Shown here: one piece after another, positions 50,739 to 59,089 of the stretch
Numbering within the stretch: the first letter of the stretch is position 1
How the letters are laid out: every line of letters begins with the position of its first letter
Position numbers and translations under genes: made by a program
DNA from: Amycolatopsis decaplanina DSM 44594
GTDB taxonomy: Bacteria > Actinomycetota > Actinomycetes > Mycobacteriales > Pseudonocardiaceae
Reading direction: 5' to 3'
Assembly: GCF_000342005.1 (NCBI RefSeq)
Contig: NZ_AOHO01000075.1
Span: forward strand, 1-64,000
Length of the DNA stretch: 64,000 bases
Notes under the pieces: generated by a model
What the model was told of the DNA's origin: nothing
What the model saw: only the letters and a program-made list of their open reading frames with translations
Database searches by the model: none

Positions 50739-53452
50739 CGGCGGCTCCTCAACTCGACCAGATCGGCCAGCTCCTCGTCGGTCAATTCGGTCAGGGCGGC
50801 CTCGCCGCCGGCGAGCACCGCGTCGGCCAGCGCGCGTTTCTCCCGCAGCATCGCCGCGATCCGGTCCTCGACCGTGCCCTCGGCGATGAGCCGGTGCACC
50901 TGCACCGGCCTGGTCTGCCCGATCCGGTACGCGCGGTCGGTCGCCTGGTCCTCCACCGCAGGGTTCCACCAGCGGTCGTAGTGCACGACGTGATCGGCGC
51001 GGGTCAGGTTGAGCCCGGTCCCCGCGGCCTTGAGCGACAACAGGAACACCGGCACCTCACCGGCCTGGAACCGGCGCACGAGATCCTCGCGTTTGGGCAC
51101 CGGCGTGCCGCCGTGCAGCAGCTGTGTGCCGATCCCACGCTGTGCGAGATGACGTTCCAGCAACCGCGCCATGGCGACGTATTGCGTGAACACCAGCACC
51201 GCGCCGTCCTCGGCGAGGATCGTGCCCAGGAGTTCGTCGAGCAGTTCGAGCTTGCCCGATCGTCCGTCCAGCACCGCCTCCGACGGCTCCTTGAGGTACT
51301 GCGCGGGGTGGTTGCAGATCTGCTTGAGCCCGGTGAGCAGCTTGACGATCCGGCCGCGGCGCGCGATGCCCTCGCTCCCGGCGATCTCGGCCATCAGCTC
51401 GCGGACCGTCGCCTCGTACAGGGCCGCCTGCTCGGCGGTGAGCGTCACCGGACGGTCGGTCTCCGTCTTGGCGGGCAGCTCCGGCGCGATCCCCGGATCG
51501 GATTTGCGGCGGCGCAACAGGAACGGGCGGACCAGCCGGGACAGGCGTTCCGCGGCGTCCGGGTCCTTTCCGGACTCGACCGGTTTCGCCCATACCCGGC
51601 GGAAATCGGCCATGCTGCCGAGCAGACCCGGTGTCGTCCAGTCGAGGATCGCCCACAGCTCGGTGAGGTTGTTCTCCACCGGTGTGCCCGTCAGCGCCAC
51701 CCGCGCCGACGACGTCAGTGTCCGCAACGCCTTCGCCGTGCCGGAGCGGTGGTTCTTGACGTGCTGGGCCTCGTCGGCGACCAGCAGTCCCCAGTGGACA
51801 GCTCCCAGCGGTTCCGGGTCGACGCGCAGTGTGCCGTAGGTCGTGAGCACGAAGCCGTCGCCGAGTTCTTCGAGTGAGCGTTCGGTGCCGTGGAACCGCC
51901 GCACCGGGACGCCGGGGGCGAACCGGGTGATCTCGCGTTCCCAGTTCCCCAGCAGGGAGGCCGGGCAGACGACCAGCGTCGGGCCGTTCGCGCGATGCAG
52001 GTGGAGCGAGATCAGCGTGATCGTCTTGCCGAGCCCCATGTCGTCGGCGAGACAGCCGCCGAGCCCGATCGACGTCATGGCGGTGAGCCACTGCAGGCCG
52101 CGCATCTGGTAGTCGCGCAGGGTCGCGGCCAGGCCTGGTGGCGGTGCCTGCGGTTCGGGCGGGGCGAGCAGCCGTTCCCGTAACGCGGCGAGCCAGCCGT
52201 CGGTGAGGACGTCGACGCGTTCGCCGTCGACCTCGGCCGTCCCGGTCAAGGCGGCGCCGAGCGCGTCGATCGGTGTGAGCGGCTTCAGTGCGCGATCCCG
52301 CACCTTCGCCGCCAGCGCCGGGTCGACGAGCACCCACTGATCACGCAACCGCACGACGGGACGGTGTGCCTCGGCCAGCGCGTCCATTTCGGCCGCGGTG
52401 AGCGGTGCGCCGCCGAGAGCCAGCTGCCAGTCGAACTGCAGCAGGGTGCCACCGGCGAAGAACGACGGGAGATCGGCGGGCGGCGCGGCACCGCCGCCGA
52501 CGATCGCCTTCGCGCTCAGGTCGCGAACGAGATCGTCGGGCCAATGCACGTCGATGCCCGCCGTGGCCAGCAGCGGCGCGGCCGTGGTGAGCAATTCGGT
52601 GATGTCGGTGTCTCCCAGCCCGACCTCATCGGGAACAGCGGCGCCGAGCAGTGGTTCCAGCGGTGGCCACAGCTGAGCGGCGCGGCGCAGGGCCAGCATC
52701 ACGTCGATCCGGGCCCGCGGGCCGAACCGGTCGTCGCCCGCCCAGAGCGCGGCCGCGTCGATCAGGACGCCGGGATCGGCGAGGCTGTGCACCTGGACGA
52801 CCCCGCTGAACCGGCCGATCGTGAAGTCGTCGCCGGGTGCCTCGATCCGCACCGAGACCCGGACCCCGGAGTCCAGCCCGGCCGCGACCTCGGCCGCCCA
52901 GTCCCGAAGTTGCGGAACACGGTGTGACGGCGCGGCGGCGAAGGCCTTGACGCCCGCTGCCTGGGAGGCCGCGGGCGTGCGGGGAAGGGTGTCGGCCACG
53001 GCGTCGAGGAACGCACGCAGCAGCGGATACCGCGCGGGGAGCAGGTTTCCCTCGCCTGGGATCGCCCGGGCCCGCGCCGGCATCGCTTCGGACAGCTCAC
53101 GCAGCCAAGCGGCGTCGGCGGGTTCCAGCGGACCCGCGCGCCAGGCGTCCACATCGGACTCCGTGAGTCCGGGCAGCAGCCTGCCCGCTTCGGCCAGCTT
53201 CAACGCCGCGGCGGCCGCCGTGCTCCAGAAGCGCGCGGAGGGATCGTCGCTCTCACGAAGCCGCAGCAGCGCGGGGAGTGCCTCAGCCATCGGGAGTCGT
53301 ACGCACGGCACCGTGGTGATCTCGGGGAGGGCGACTGTCACCTCCCCGGTCCCCGGCGTGTTCCCCTCGGCGTTCCAGAAGACGAATCCGCTGGTCCGAG
53401 GGGGATTCTTCGGTTCGAAAACGACACTCCCGAAACCGTCGTGAGACGCCAC
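50735..53452 (-). CDS. SNF2-type DEAD/H helicase
   Basis: A 905-residue SNF2/RapA-like ATPase. The N-terminal 440 residues are a family-specific domain. The ATPase core has CLADDMGLGKTITLISL, the DEAQ box in LLVADEAQHVKNHRSG, ALTGTPVENNLTELWAILDW, and motif VI in EDQATDRAYRIGQTRPVQVH. It should translocate along duplex DNA or remodel RNA polymerase. The GTG at 53452 follows a G-rich site. It is translationally coupled to the SWIM gene, and its promoter overlaps the TetR operators at 53466-53512. Confidence 0.92.
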   Translation of the reverse strand: MASHDGFGSVVFEPKNPPRTSGFVFWNAEGNTPGTGEVTVALPEITTVPCVRLPMAEALPALLRLRESDDPSARFWSTAAAAALKLAEAGRLLPGLTESDVDAWRAGPLEPADAAWLRELSEAMPARARAIPGEGNLLPARYPLLRAFLDAVADTLPRTPAASQAAGVKAFAAAPSHRVPQLRDWAAEVAAGLDSGVRVSVRIEAPGDDFTIGRFSGVVQVHSLADPGVLIDAAALWAGDDRFGPRARIDVMLALRRAAQLWPPLEPLLGAAVPDEVGLGDTDITELLTTAAPLLATAGIDVHWPDDLVRDLSAKAIVGGGAAPPADLPSFFAGGTLLQFDWQLALGGAPLTAAEMDALAEAHRPVVRLRDQWVLVDPALAAKVRDRALKPLTPIDALGAALTGTAEVDGERVDVLTDGWLAALRERLLAPPEPQAPPPGLAATLRDYQMRGLQWLTAMTSIGLGGCLADDMGLGKTITLISLHLHRANGPTLVVCPASLLGNWEREITRFAPGVPVRRFHGTERSLEELGDGFVLTTYGTLRVDPEPLGAVHWGLLVADEAQHVKNHRSGTAKALRTLTSSARVALTGTPVENNLTELWAILDWTTPGLLGSMADFRRVWAKPVESGKDPDAAERLSRLVRPFLLRRRKSDPGIAPELPAKTETDRPVTLTAEQAALYEATVRELMAEIAGSEGIARRGRIVKLLTGLKQICNHPAQYLKEPSEAVLDGRSGKLELLDELLGTILAEDGAVLVFTQYVAMARLLERHLAQRGIGTQLLHGGTPVPKREDLVRRFQAGEVPVFLLSLKAAGTGLNLTRADHVVHYDRWWNPAVEDQATDRAYRIGQTRPVQVHRLIAEGTVEDRIAAMLREKRALADAVLAGGEAALTELTDEELADLVELRSRR

Positions 53453-53465
53453 TCAGCCCCAATCT

Positions 53466-53480
53466 CTGTACGGTGTACAG
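53466..53480. promoter_or_regulatory. TetR operator, copy 1
   Basis: CTGTACGGTGTACAG is a perfect palindrome with a 3-bp centre in the gap between the divergent SNF2 and TetR genes. It mirrors copy 2. It sits 14 bases upstream of the SNF2 start, so the TetR protein may also control the helicase pair. Confidence 0.55.
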
Positions 53481-53497
53481 TTCAGAATAACACAACT

Positions 53498-53512
53498 CTG
53501 TACACCGTAGAG
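53498..53512. promoter_or_regulatory. TetR operator, copy 2
   Basis: CTGTACACCGTAGAG is the inverted partner of copy 1 with one mismatch in its own symmetry. It ends eight bases before the TetR ATG, which suits autorepression. Confidence 0.5.
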
Positions 53513-53520
53513 AGAACGTG

Positions 53521-54315
53521 ATGACGGACGCGGACCACACCGGGACGGGCGATCCACGGCGGACCATCGAGCTGCTCTGGGGCGTGCGCGAGAAACCCCG
53601 TCGCGGCCCCAAGCCCAAGCTCACCGTCGACGAGATAGTCACCGCCGCGATCGAGATTGCCGACACCGAGGGCATCACTTCGCTGTCGGTGCGCCGGGGC
53701 GCGGAAAAGCTCGGCGTCTCCCCCATGACGATCTACACCTACATCCACAGCCGCGCCGAACTGCTCGACCTGATGATGGACCGGGTCCACGGTGAACTGA
53801 CCGATCCCCCAGAGAGTCACGACTGGCGGGTCACGATCACGATCCTCGCCGAGGACGCCTGGGAGATGTACCACCGGCATCCCTGGATGCTCCAGCTCAC
53901 CACCGGCCGTCTCCCCCTCGGCCCGCACACCTTCGCGAAACACGAACGCGAGTTGAAAGCCGTCGACGCGATCGGGCTCACCGACCTGGAGATGGACGCC
54001 GTGGTGGCGATGGTCAACGGATTCGTCCAGGGCATCGCGCGCGGTTCGGTCGAATCGGCGAGCCTCGTGCGGCGCTCCGGCCTGACGGACATGGAGTGGT
54101 GGACGGCCAGCGCGCCCGTACTCGCCGAGATCCCCGAAGCCGACGCCGGACTGTTCCCGCTGGCGGCGCGGATCGGGCAGGCCGCCGGGGAGACCCACGG
54201 CGCGGCGAGCGCGCCACTGCACACCTTCCGGTTCGGGCTGGCGCGGATCCTGGACGGAGTCGAGCAGCTGGTCACCGGCGGCTCTGGCACCTCAGGGACC
54301 GAACTCCCCTCATGA
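53521..54315 (+). CDS. TetR-family regulator (TetR_C-type)
   Basis: A 264-residue regulator. A basic N-terminal arm (VREKPRRGPKPKLTVDEIVT) precedes the HTH (AAIEIADTEGITSLSVRRGA, then EKLGVSPMTIYTYIHSRAEL), and the long C-terminal domain is like that of TetR itself, containing HPWMLQLTTGRLPLGP. I chose the ATG at 53521; a GTG one codon earlier is possible. It diverges from the SNF2/SWIM operon with paired operators between, and its target may be that operon or itself only. Confidence 0.88.
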   Translation: MTDADHTGTGDPRRTIELLWGVREKPRRGPKPKLTVDEIVTAAIEIADTEGITSLSVRRGAEKLGVSPMTIYTYIHSRAELLDLMMDRVHGELTDPPESHDWRVTITILAEDAWEMYHRHPWMLQLTTGRLPLGPHTFAKHERELKAVDAIGLTDLEMDAVVAMVNGFVQGIARGSVESASLVRRSGLTDMEWWTASAPVLAEIPEADAGLFPLAARIGQAAGETHGAASAPLHTFRFGLARILDGVEQLVTGGSGTSGTELPS

Positions 54316-54579
54316 GCGTCGTCGCAGTGAGCGGTAGAGCAGCCACAGCGCCAGCGCGACCGGGGTCAGGACCGCCGTGAACAGGATTCCCGCGAACATC
54401 CCGTAGCCGTGCGGGTCGGACGACAGTCCGGTCGCGCTGAGCACCGCGCTGCCGACGAGCAGTACGATCACCGCGACGACGCAGGCGAACACGCCGAGCA
54501 CGATGCGCCGCACCACCGTCCGCGAGGCGCTCGTGTCGTCCTGCGTGTCCATCTGCGGCTCCGCTGGTCGAAACGTCAC
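54310..54579 (-). CDS. Two-TM membrane protein, last gene of the WXG operon
   Basis: An 89-residue protein with two hydrophobic segments (about residues 26-50 and 60-82) and a basic C-terminus. Its GTG overlaps the lipoprotein gene's stop (GTGA), so it is translationally coupled to it. It is the last of four tightly packed genes headed by WXG-like proteins. A membrane-bound immunity or accessory role is plausible but not shown. It ends inside the 3' end of the convergent TetR gene (6-base overlap). Confidence 0.7.
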   Translation of the reverse strand: MTFRPAEPQMDTQDDTSASRTVVRRIVLGVFACVVAVIVLLVGSAVLSATGLSSDPHGYGMFAGILFTAVLTPVALALWLLYRSLRRRS

Positions 54580-55130
54580 TCCGGGTCGGGCGTGCAGACG
54601 GTCAGGAACGACTTCCGGTTCTCACGCTGGACGTCCGACGCGTCCATCCAGCCGCTCCTGCCGAACAGGTAGCTCCCGGCCGGACGCCCGGCCGACTCAC
54701 GCAGCACCTGGGCGACGTCGGCCTTGGCACCGTACGCTTTCGGGCCGTCGACGGTGAAGGTGATCGAGCCCGCCTTGGTCCAGTCGTAATCCGCGGGCAG
54801 CGGTGTCCGGACCTGGAGGCCACCGGTGTCCGGCGAGGTCTCCCCGGCCGTTTTCAGCAGGTCCAGGTGCTCGACCCGCACCCCTGGCCGCGGCGCGGTC
54901 CACACCTGCTCCGTGCTCTCCTTGGTGCCGGAGTCGAACGTCAACCTCAGGCCGGTGACGCCCTCGCAGGGGGTGCCCGTCCACAGTTTCAGGACGCCGT
55001 CGTCGACGCGGAACCCGGCCTCCGGCGGCAGCGACGGCGCGAACTGCGCTTTGGTGTCGCACGCCGCGGTCACCGCCACCACGAGCAACGCGGCGCAAGC
55101 GACGCGCGGCCGCCTAGTGATATCCGCCAT
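54576..55130 (-). CDS. Putative lipoprotein in the WXG operon
   Basis: The ATG at 55130 opens a 184-residue protein with a lipoprotein signal (RRPRVACAALLVVAVTAACD; lipobox TAAC). The mature part is rich in beta strands (RVDDGVLKLWTGTPCEGVTG, LRLTFDSGTKESTEQVW). It begins 17 bases before the end of the HExxH gene and overlaps the next gene by GTGA. In such a setting it could be an immunity protein or a surface partner. The family is not recognised. Confidence 0.7.
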   Translation of the reverse strand: MADITRRPRVACAALLVVAVTAACDTKAQFAPSLPPEAGFRVDDGVLKLWTGTPCEGVTGLRLTFDSGTKESTEQVWTAPRPGVRVEHLDLLKTAGETSPDTGGLQVRTPLPADYDWTKAGSITFTVDGPKAYGAKADVAQVLRESAGRPAGSYLFGRSGWMDASDVQRENRKSFLTVCTPDPE

Positions 55131-56514
55131 CGGAGAGTCCCGCGTCTTCCTCGGTTTCGTTGCCGCCGGTGATCTGCTCCCACGCGTAGGAGGCGAGGAA
55201 GCCGGCATATCCTTCGCGCCCCCATTGCTGGGAGTGGCGCTCCTCGTGGTGCAGCAACCGGTCCATGTCGAGCGAACCCTGGGACGCGCCGTTGTCGTCC
55301 TCGTACCAGGCGTGCCCCGACTTCGCCACCTCGCGAAGTTGCTGCGCCGGATCCTTCGGGTCGTCGATGTTCAGCATGAACGTGTCGCCCCAGGTGGTTC
55401 CGCCGCGTTGGCTGAACTGGTCCTGGATGAGGTTCCCGCCCAGGCCCATCATCATGCCGTTCGGGGTGGTCACCAGCCGACCGCCGTTGCCGTGGACGAA
55501 GCCCACGTCGTCGTCGTAGCTCCACGAGTTCTCGCGTTGCCGGTCGGTGATCCGCCGCAGTTCCTCGGATCCGTACGGGGTCGGTGCGAAGTCGGTCTTC
55601 TCGCCTTCGGTGCCGTAGTCGGTGCCCGCGTTCAGGATGTAGGTCATCCGCACCGCCTTGGCGGCGTCGTCCCCGCTGATGTCGGTCGGCATCAGGAAGT
55701 ACGACTTGAAAGTCCCGTCGCCGTCCTCGTCCTCACGGATCTCTTCCATGCCGTCGAGGACCTTGAAGTCCTCCGGCGTGATGTCGTGGTCGTCGGCGAT
55801 CTTCTTGATGGTGTCGATCGACACGCCCCGGCGTACGGCGTTCTCGAGCCACTGCCGGTAGTGGCCGGTCGCGGGCGGCCCGGTCAGCAGCCCGGCGTCG
55901 CGGAGCGACTGCTCCATCTCGATCACTCCGGCCTCGATCTCCCCGCTCTTCCTGGCGCCTGCCAGGTCGGTCGCCCCGTGGTCGCTGATCTGGGCGTCCT
56001 GCGCGAGCCGCATCACGCGGGCGAGGGCGGCGTCGATGGTGTTCGCCGTGGTGAGGATCGCCTTGGTTTCCTGTTCCAGCTGCTTCCTGATGGTCTCGCG
56101 GTGCCGCCGGGCCTCGGCGCGTTCTTCGGCCTCGAACCGCGACTTCGGCGGCGGGTCGGCGGGCCTGTTGTCCACGATCGCGCCGTCGGCCGCGACGCGG
56201 AACTGGTAGGTGTCGGCGAGGGAGTCGTTGTTGGCGACCCTGGTCTTCAGCGCGGACACGTCGTCCGACGCGTTCTGCAGGGCACGTTCGACGGCGGACA
56301 GTTCCGCGATCAGGATCTCGGCCTTGTTCCGCGTGTCGCCCAGTGAACCGCGTGCGCGTTCGCCGGCGGGGCCGTGCCAATCGGGCAGTTTCCTGGCGTC
56401 GTCGAGTTCGTCCTGCAGCCCGCTGAGTTTGTCCCGACGGCCACCCAGGTCGGTGGCCGTCGCGTCGAGTGCCTCGGCGTCCCATTTGCGGACGTCGTCG
56501 TAGCCGACCGTCAT
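55114..56514 (-). CDS. WXG-like protein with C-terminal HExxH motif
   Basis: A 466-residue protein. The N-terminal 120 residues are a WXG100-type helical hairpin with the turn DWHGPAGERARGSLGD (W46-x-G48). The middle is coiled coil (AEERAEARRHRETIRKQLEQ). The C-terminal part ends with DRLLHHEERHSQQWGREG, in which HEERH (423-427) fits the HExxH zinc-protease signature. There is no signal peptide, which fits type VII export. It is coupled to the small WXG gene (ATGA) and followed by a lipoprotein gene. It may be an exported metalloprotease-like effector. Confidence 0.75.
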   Translation of the reverse strand: MTVGYDDVRKWDAEALDATATDLGGRRDKLSGLQDELDDARKLPDWHGPAGERARGSLGDTRNKAEILIAELSAVERALQNASDDVSALKTRVANNDSLADTYQFRVAADGAIVDNRPADPPPKSRFEAEERAEARRHRETIRKQLEQETKAILTTANTIDAALARVMRLAQDAQISDHGATDLAGARKSGEIEAGVIEMEQSLRDAGLLTGPPATGHYRQWLENAVRRGVSIDTIKKIADDHDITPEDFKVLDGMEEIREDEDGDGTFKSYFLMPTDISGDDAAKAVRMTYILNAGTDYGTEGEKTDFAPTPYGSEELRRITDRQRENSWSYDDDVGFVHGNGGRLVTTPNGMMMGLGGNLIQDQFSQRGGTTWGDTFMLNIDDPKDPAQQLREVAKSGHAWYEDDNGASQGSLDMDRLLHHEERHSQQWGREGYAGFLASYAWEQITGGNETEEDAGLSDGGYH

Positions 56515-56798
56515 CCTCCGAAAGCCTCCTTCGCGGAGTTCTCGTTTTCGGAGTACGTCTTGGCGGCCGTCGTGATCGATTCGCTCCAGCGGTCGATCTC
56601 GTCGGCCCACCCTTTCGCCCGCTCGGTGAACGTCGACGCCAGCGTGGGCGCGCTCTTCGCGGCCTCTCCACCTGGCAACGCCGCCGCTATCGCGCCCAAG
56701 CCGGTGCCCGGTTCCACGCCTCTGGCCTGGTCCGCGGCGGAGCCCGCCGCCTTGGCCGCGTTCCGCAGCTGACCGATCTCGACCTCGTATCCGCTCAC
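56511..56798 (-). CDS. Small WXG100/EspC-like protein
   Basis: A 95-residue, all-helical protein (SGYEVEIGQLRNAAKAAGSA and, after a Gly-Ala-rich turn, FTERAKGWADEIDRWSESIT). Size and pattern fit the small helical-hairpin partners of type VII secretion substrates. The GTG at 56798 has GGGGG eight bases upstream; a TTG at 56813 is the other choice. It overlaps the following WXG/HExxH gene by ATGA, so the two are probably made together and may form a dimer. Confidence 0.75.
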   Translation of the reverse strand: MSGYEVEIGQLRNAAKAAGSAADQARGVEPGTGLGAIAAALPGGEAAKSAPTLASTFTERAKGWADEIDRWSESITTAAKTYSENENSAKEAFGG

Positions 56799-56834
56799 AG
56801 CCTGTGCCCCCAACCTGGATAGGTCAGCGGCACT

Positions 56835-57872
56835 CTACGTCAGCTCGGAAGCCTCCACAGCCGATTCGCGCGAGGAGGTGGGCGCTTCTTCGGCGACCGG
56901 GGGGCGGGCGAGTTCGGCCAGCTGCCGGACCACGTCGTCGTACCGCGCCTGATCGGCGGCGGCACGGGCCTGTGCGCGCTCCAGTTCCTCACTCAGCGCC
57001 GTCACCCGGGCCTCGGCGAGGCTGCGGGCCGTGTGCTCTTGCGCCAATTCGGCCCGGACGCGGTCCAGATCCCCACGCAGGATGGCGGATTCCTCCCGCG
57101 CGGCCGCGCAGTCCTTTTCGGACACCGTCGTGCGGGCCTTCGCTTCGTCGAGCCGGTCGAGCAGGGCTTCGAGTTCGGCCACCGCCCGCGCGAGCGCCGT
57201 GTCCCGCTCGCCCAGCTCCGCTGTCAGCCGGGTCTTCTCCTCCCGGACGGCCGCGAAATCCTCACGTAGCGTCCGCAGGTCGGAGACCAGCGCGTCGCGG
57301 GCGCGTTCGGCCGCCACGGTCGCGGCTTCGGCGGCGCCGCGGGCACGTTCGTGGGCCGCGACCTCGGTCCACGAACGCTGGCGGGTCTCTTCCGCGTCCT
57401 TCAAAGCCTGTTCGGCCGCGCGTTCCGCCTTGGCCTTGGCCATCTTGTCGTCGCGGGACGCGGCCAGCGCGGTCGCGCGCGCGGTGTCGGCCTTCGCCGC
57501 CGCCTGCTGCGCGTCCTCGGCCTCACGCCGGGCCGCGGCCGCGTCTGTTTCGGCCTCGGTGACCCGGCCCAGCGCCGCCTCGGCGGCGTCGTCGAACCGC
57601 GAGCGCATCGCGTCCAGCAGTTCCACCAGCGACGCGGCGGTCGGGGTGAACTCGTCCGCGATCCGGCGGACCTCCAGCAGCGGATCGGCCACGCTCGCCA
57701 CCGCGGCCGCCCGCCGGGCACGCGACGCGGCGTCGGCGTGGGTTTTGCTGCAGTAGGCCGAAGGCCGACCGCCCTTGCGTTTCCCCTCGGCGTCCACCGC
57801 GGGCGGGGGCAAGGGATTCTCGCAGCCTTCCAGCGCGCACAGCCGGACCTCGTCGGCGTCCGTATCGATCAC
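56835..57872 (-). CDS. Coiled-coil protein with N-terminal Cys module
   Basis: A 345-residue protein. The first 55 residues carry LCALEGCENPLPPPAV and GGRPSAYCSKTHADAASRAR, a Cys/His module like a zinc ribbon, similar in layout to those at 30454 and 39143. Residues about 90-310 are almost continuous Ala/Glu/Arg-rich coiled coil. Such proteins resemble KfrA-type or DNA-associated coiled coils. GTG start at 57872. The role is unknown; binding DNA with the head and oligomerising with the tail is one guess. Confidence 0.75.
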   Translation of the reverse strand: MIDTDADEVRLCALEGCENPLPPPAVDAEGKRKGGRPSAYCSKTHADAASRARRAAAVASVADPLLEVRRIADEFTPTAASLVELLDAMRSRFDDAAEAALGRVTEAETDAAAARREAEDAQQAAAKADTARATALAASRDDKMAKAKAERAAEQALKDAEETRQRSWTEVAAHERARGAAEAATVAAERARDALVSDLRTLREDFAAVREEKTRLTAELGERDTALARAVAELEALLDRLDEAKARTTVSEKDCAAAREESAILRGDLDRVRAELAQEHTARSLAEARVTALSEELERAQARAAADQARYDDVVRQLAELARPPVAEEAPTSSRESAVEASELT

Positions 57873-57955
57873 CGCAGCAGGGTAGCGCTGCCCCGCGGGG
57901 CAGGATGCGAGGCAACGCCGGGAAAACTGTCGGTCCCGCCGATAGGGTCGCTCAC

Positions 57956-59089
57956 GTGCGTGTCCTGTTCACCTTCGCCGGCGGCAACGGCCACTTCCGG
58001 CCACTGCTCCCGATCGCCCGCGCGCTCGCCGACGCGGGGCACACGATCGCGTTCACCGGCGAGCCGCTGATGGTCCCGATCGTCGAGGCGGCTGGGTTCG
58101 CCGCGTTCCCGTCCGGCCCGAATCTCGGCGGTGACGGCGCTCGCCGCCCGTTGCTCCCCGTCGACAGGGACCGCGAGGACGCCGACCTCCGTGACGGTTT
58201 CGTCCGCCGTACCGCGCCCCGGCGCGCCAAGGACGTCATAGCGCTGTGCGAGGACTGGGAACCGGATCTGCTCGTGTGCGACGAAGCCGATCACGGCGCG
58301 ATGATCGCCGCCGAACGGCTCGGTCTCCCCCACGCCACCGTCCTGGTGATCGCGGCGGGCGTCCTCATCCGCCCCGAACTGGTCGACGACGCGCTCAACG
58401 AGGTCCGCGCCGACCACGGTCTTCCGCCGCAACGGAACCTGGAGATGGCGTACCGCCACCTCGTGCTCTCCCCGTTCCCGTCGAGCTTGCGCGATCCCCG
58501 TTTCCCGCTGCCGCCGACCGCACGGCCCTTCCACAGTCCCCTTCCCGGGCGCGGTCCGGCACCGGACTGGCATGCGGAAGGACGCCCCACCGTCTACTTC
58601 ACCCTCGGCACGATCTTCAACACCGAATCCGGCGACCTGTTCGCCCGGGCGCTGGCCGGCCTGCGAGACGTGGACGCGGCCTGTGTGGTGACCGTCGGGA
58701 ACCTCATCGACCCCGCCGAGTTCGGCCCGCAACCCGGGCACATCCACCTCACGAGATACCTGCCGCAGGACGACGTCCTCCCGTATTGCGACGCCGTCCT
58801 CACGCACGGCGGTTCGGGCAGCCTGCTCGGCGCGATCGCGCACGGACTGCCGATGGTGCTGCTCCCGATGGGCGCCGACCAGCCCCACAACGGCGACCGT
58901 GTCACCGAACTCGGACTCGGCACGGTCCTCGACGTCGCCGACGCGACACCGCAGGACATCCGTGACGCCGTGTCCGCGGTGCTGCGGGAAACGTCCTACC
59001 GGGAGGCCGCAGGGCGGTTGCGGGACGAGGTCATCGCGTACCCGCCGCCGGAGAAAATCGTCCCGCTCCTGGAAGGGCTGCTCCGGTGA
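57956..59089 (+). CDS. MGT-family glycosyltransferase
   Basis: A 377-residue GT1 enzyme of the macrolide/flavonol glycosyltransferase type. It starts RVLFTFAGGNGHFRPLLPIA and has the C-terminal sugar-nucleotide motif VLTHGGSGSLLGAIAHGLP with MGADQPHNGDRVTELGLG. It should transfer a sugar from UDP- or dTDP-sugar to a small acceptor, often to inactivate an antibiotic. I took the GTG at 57956, with AGGG eight bases upstream. Its stop overlaps the start of the sigma factor gene (GTGA), an unusual pairing. Confidence 0.9.
   Translation: MRVLFTFAGGNGHFRPLLPIARALADAGHTIAFTGEPLMVPIVEAAGFAAFPSGPNLGGDGARRPLLPVDRDREDADLRDGFVRRTAPRRAKDVIALCEDWEPDLLVCDEADHGAMIAAERLGLPHATVLVIAAGVLIRPELVDDALNEVRADHGLPPQRNLEMAYRHLVLSPFPSSLRDPRFPLPPTARPFHSPLPGRGPAPDWHAEGRPTVYFTLGTIFNTESGDLFARALAGLRDVDAACVVTVGNLIDPAEFGPQPGHIHLTRYLPQDDVLPYCDAVLTHGGSGSLLGAIAHGLPMVLLPMGADQPHNGDRVTELGLGTVLDVADATPQDIRDAVSAVLRETSYREAAGRLRDEVIAYPPPEKIVPLLEGLLR

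Noticed and set aside
49176-50981. 601-codon plus-strand open frame
   Set aside because: Antisense to the SWIM gene and out of frame with DUF4865.
54826-56346. 506-codon plus-strand open frame
   Set aside because: Antisense to the WXG/HExxH gene, which has overlapping operon junctions and conserved motifs.
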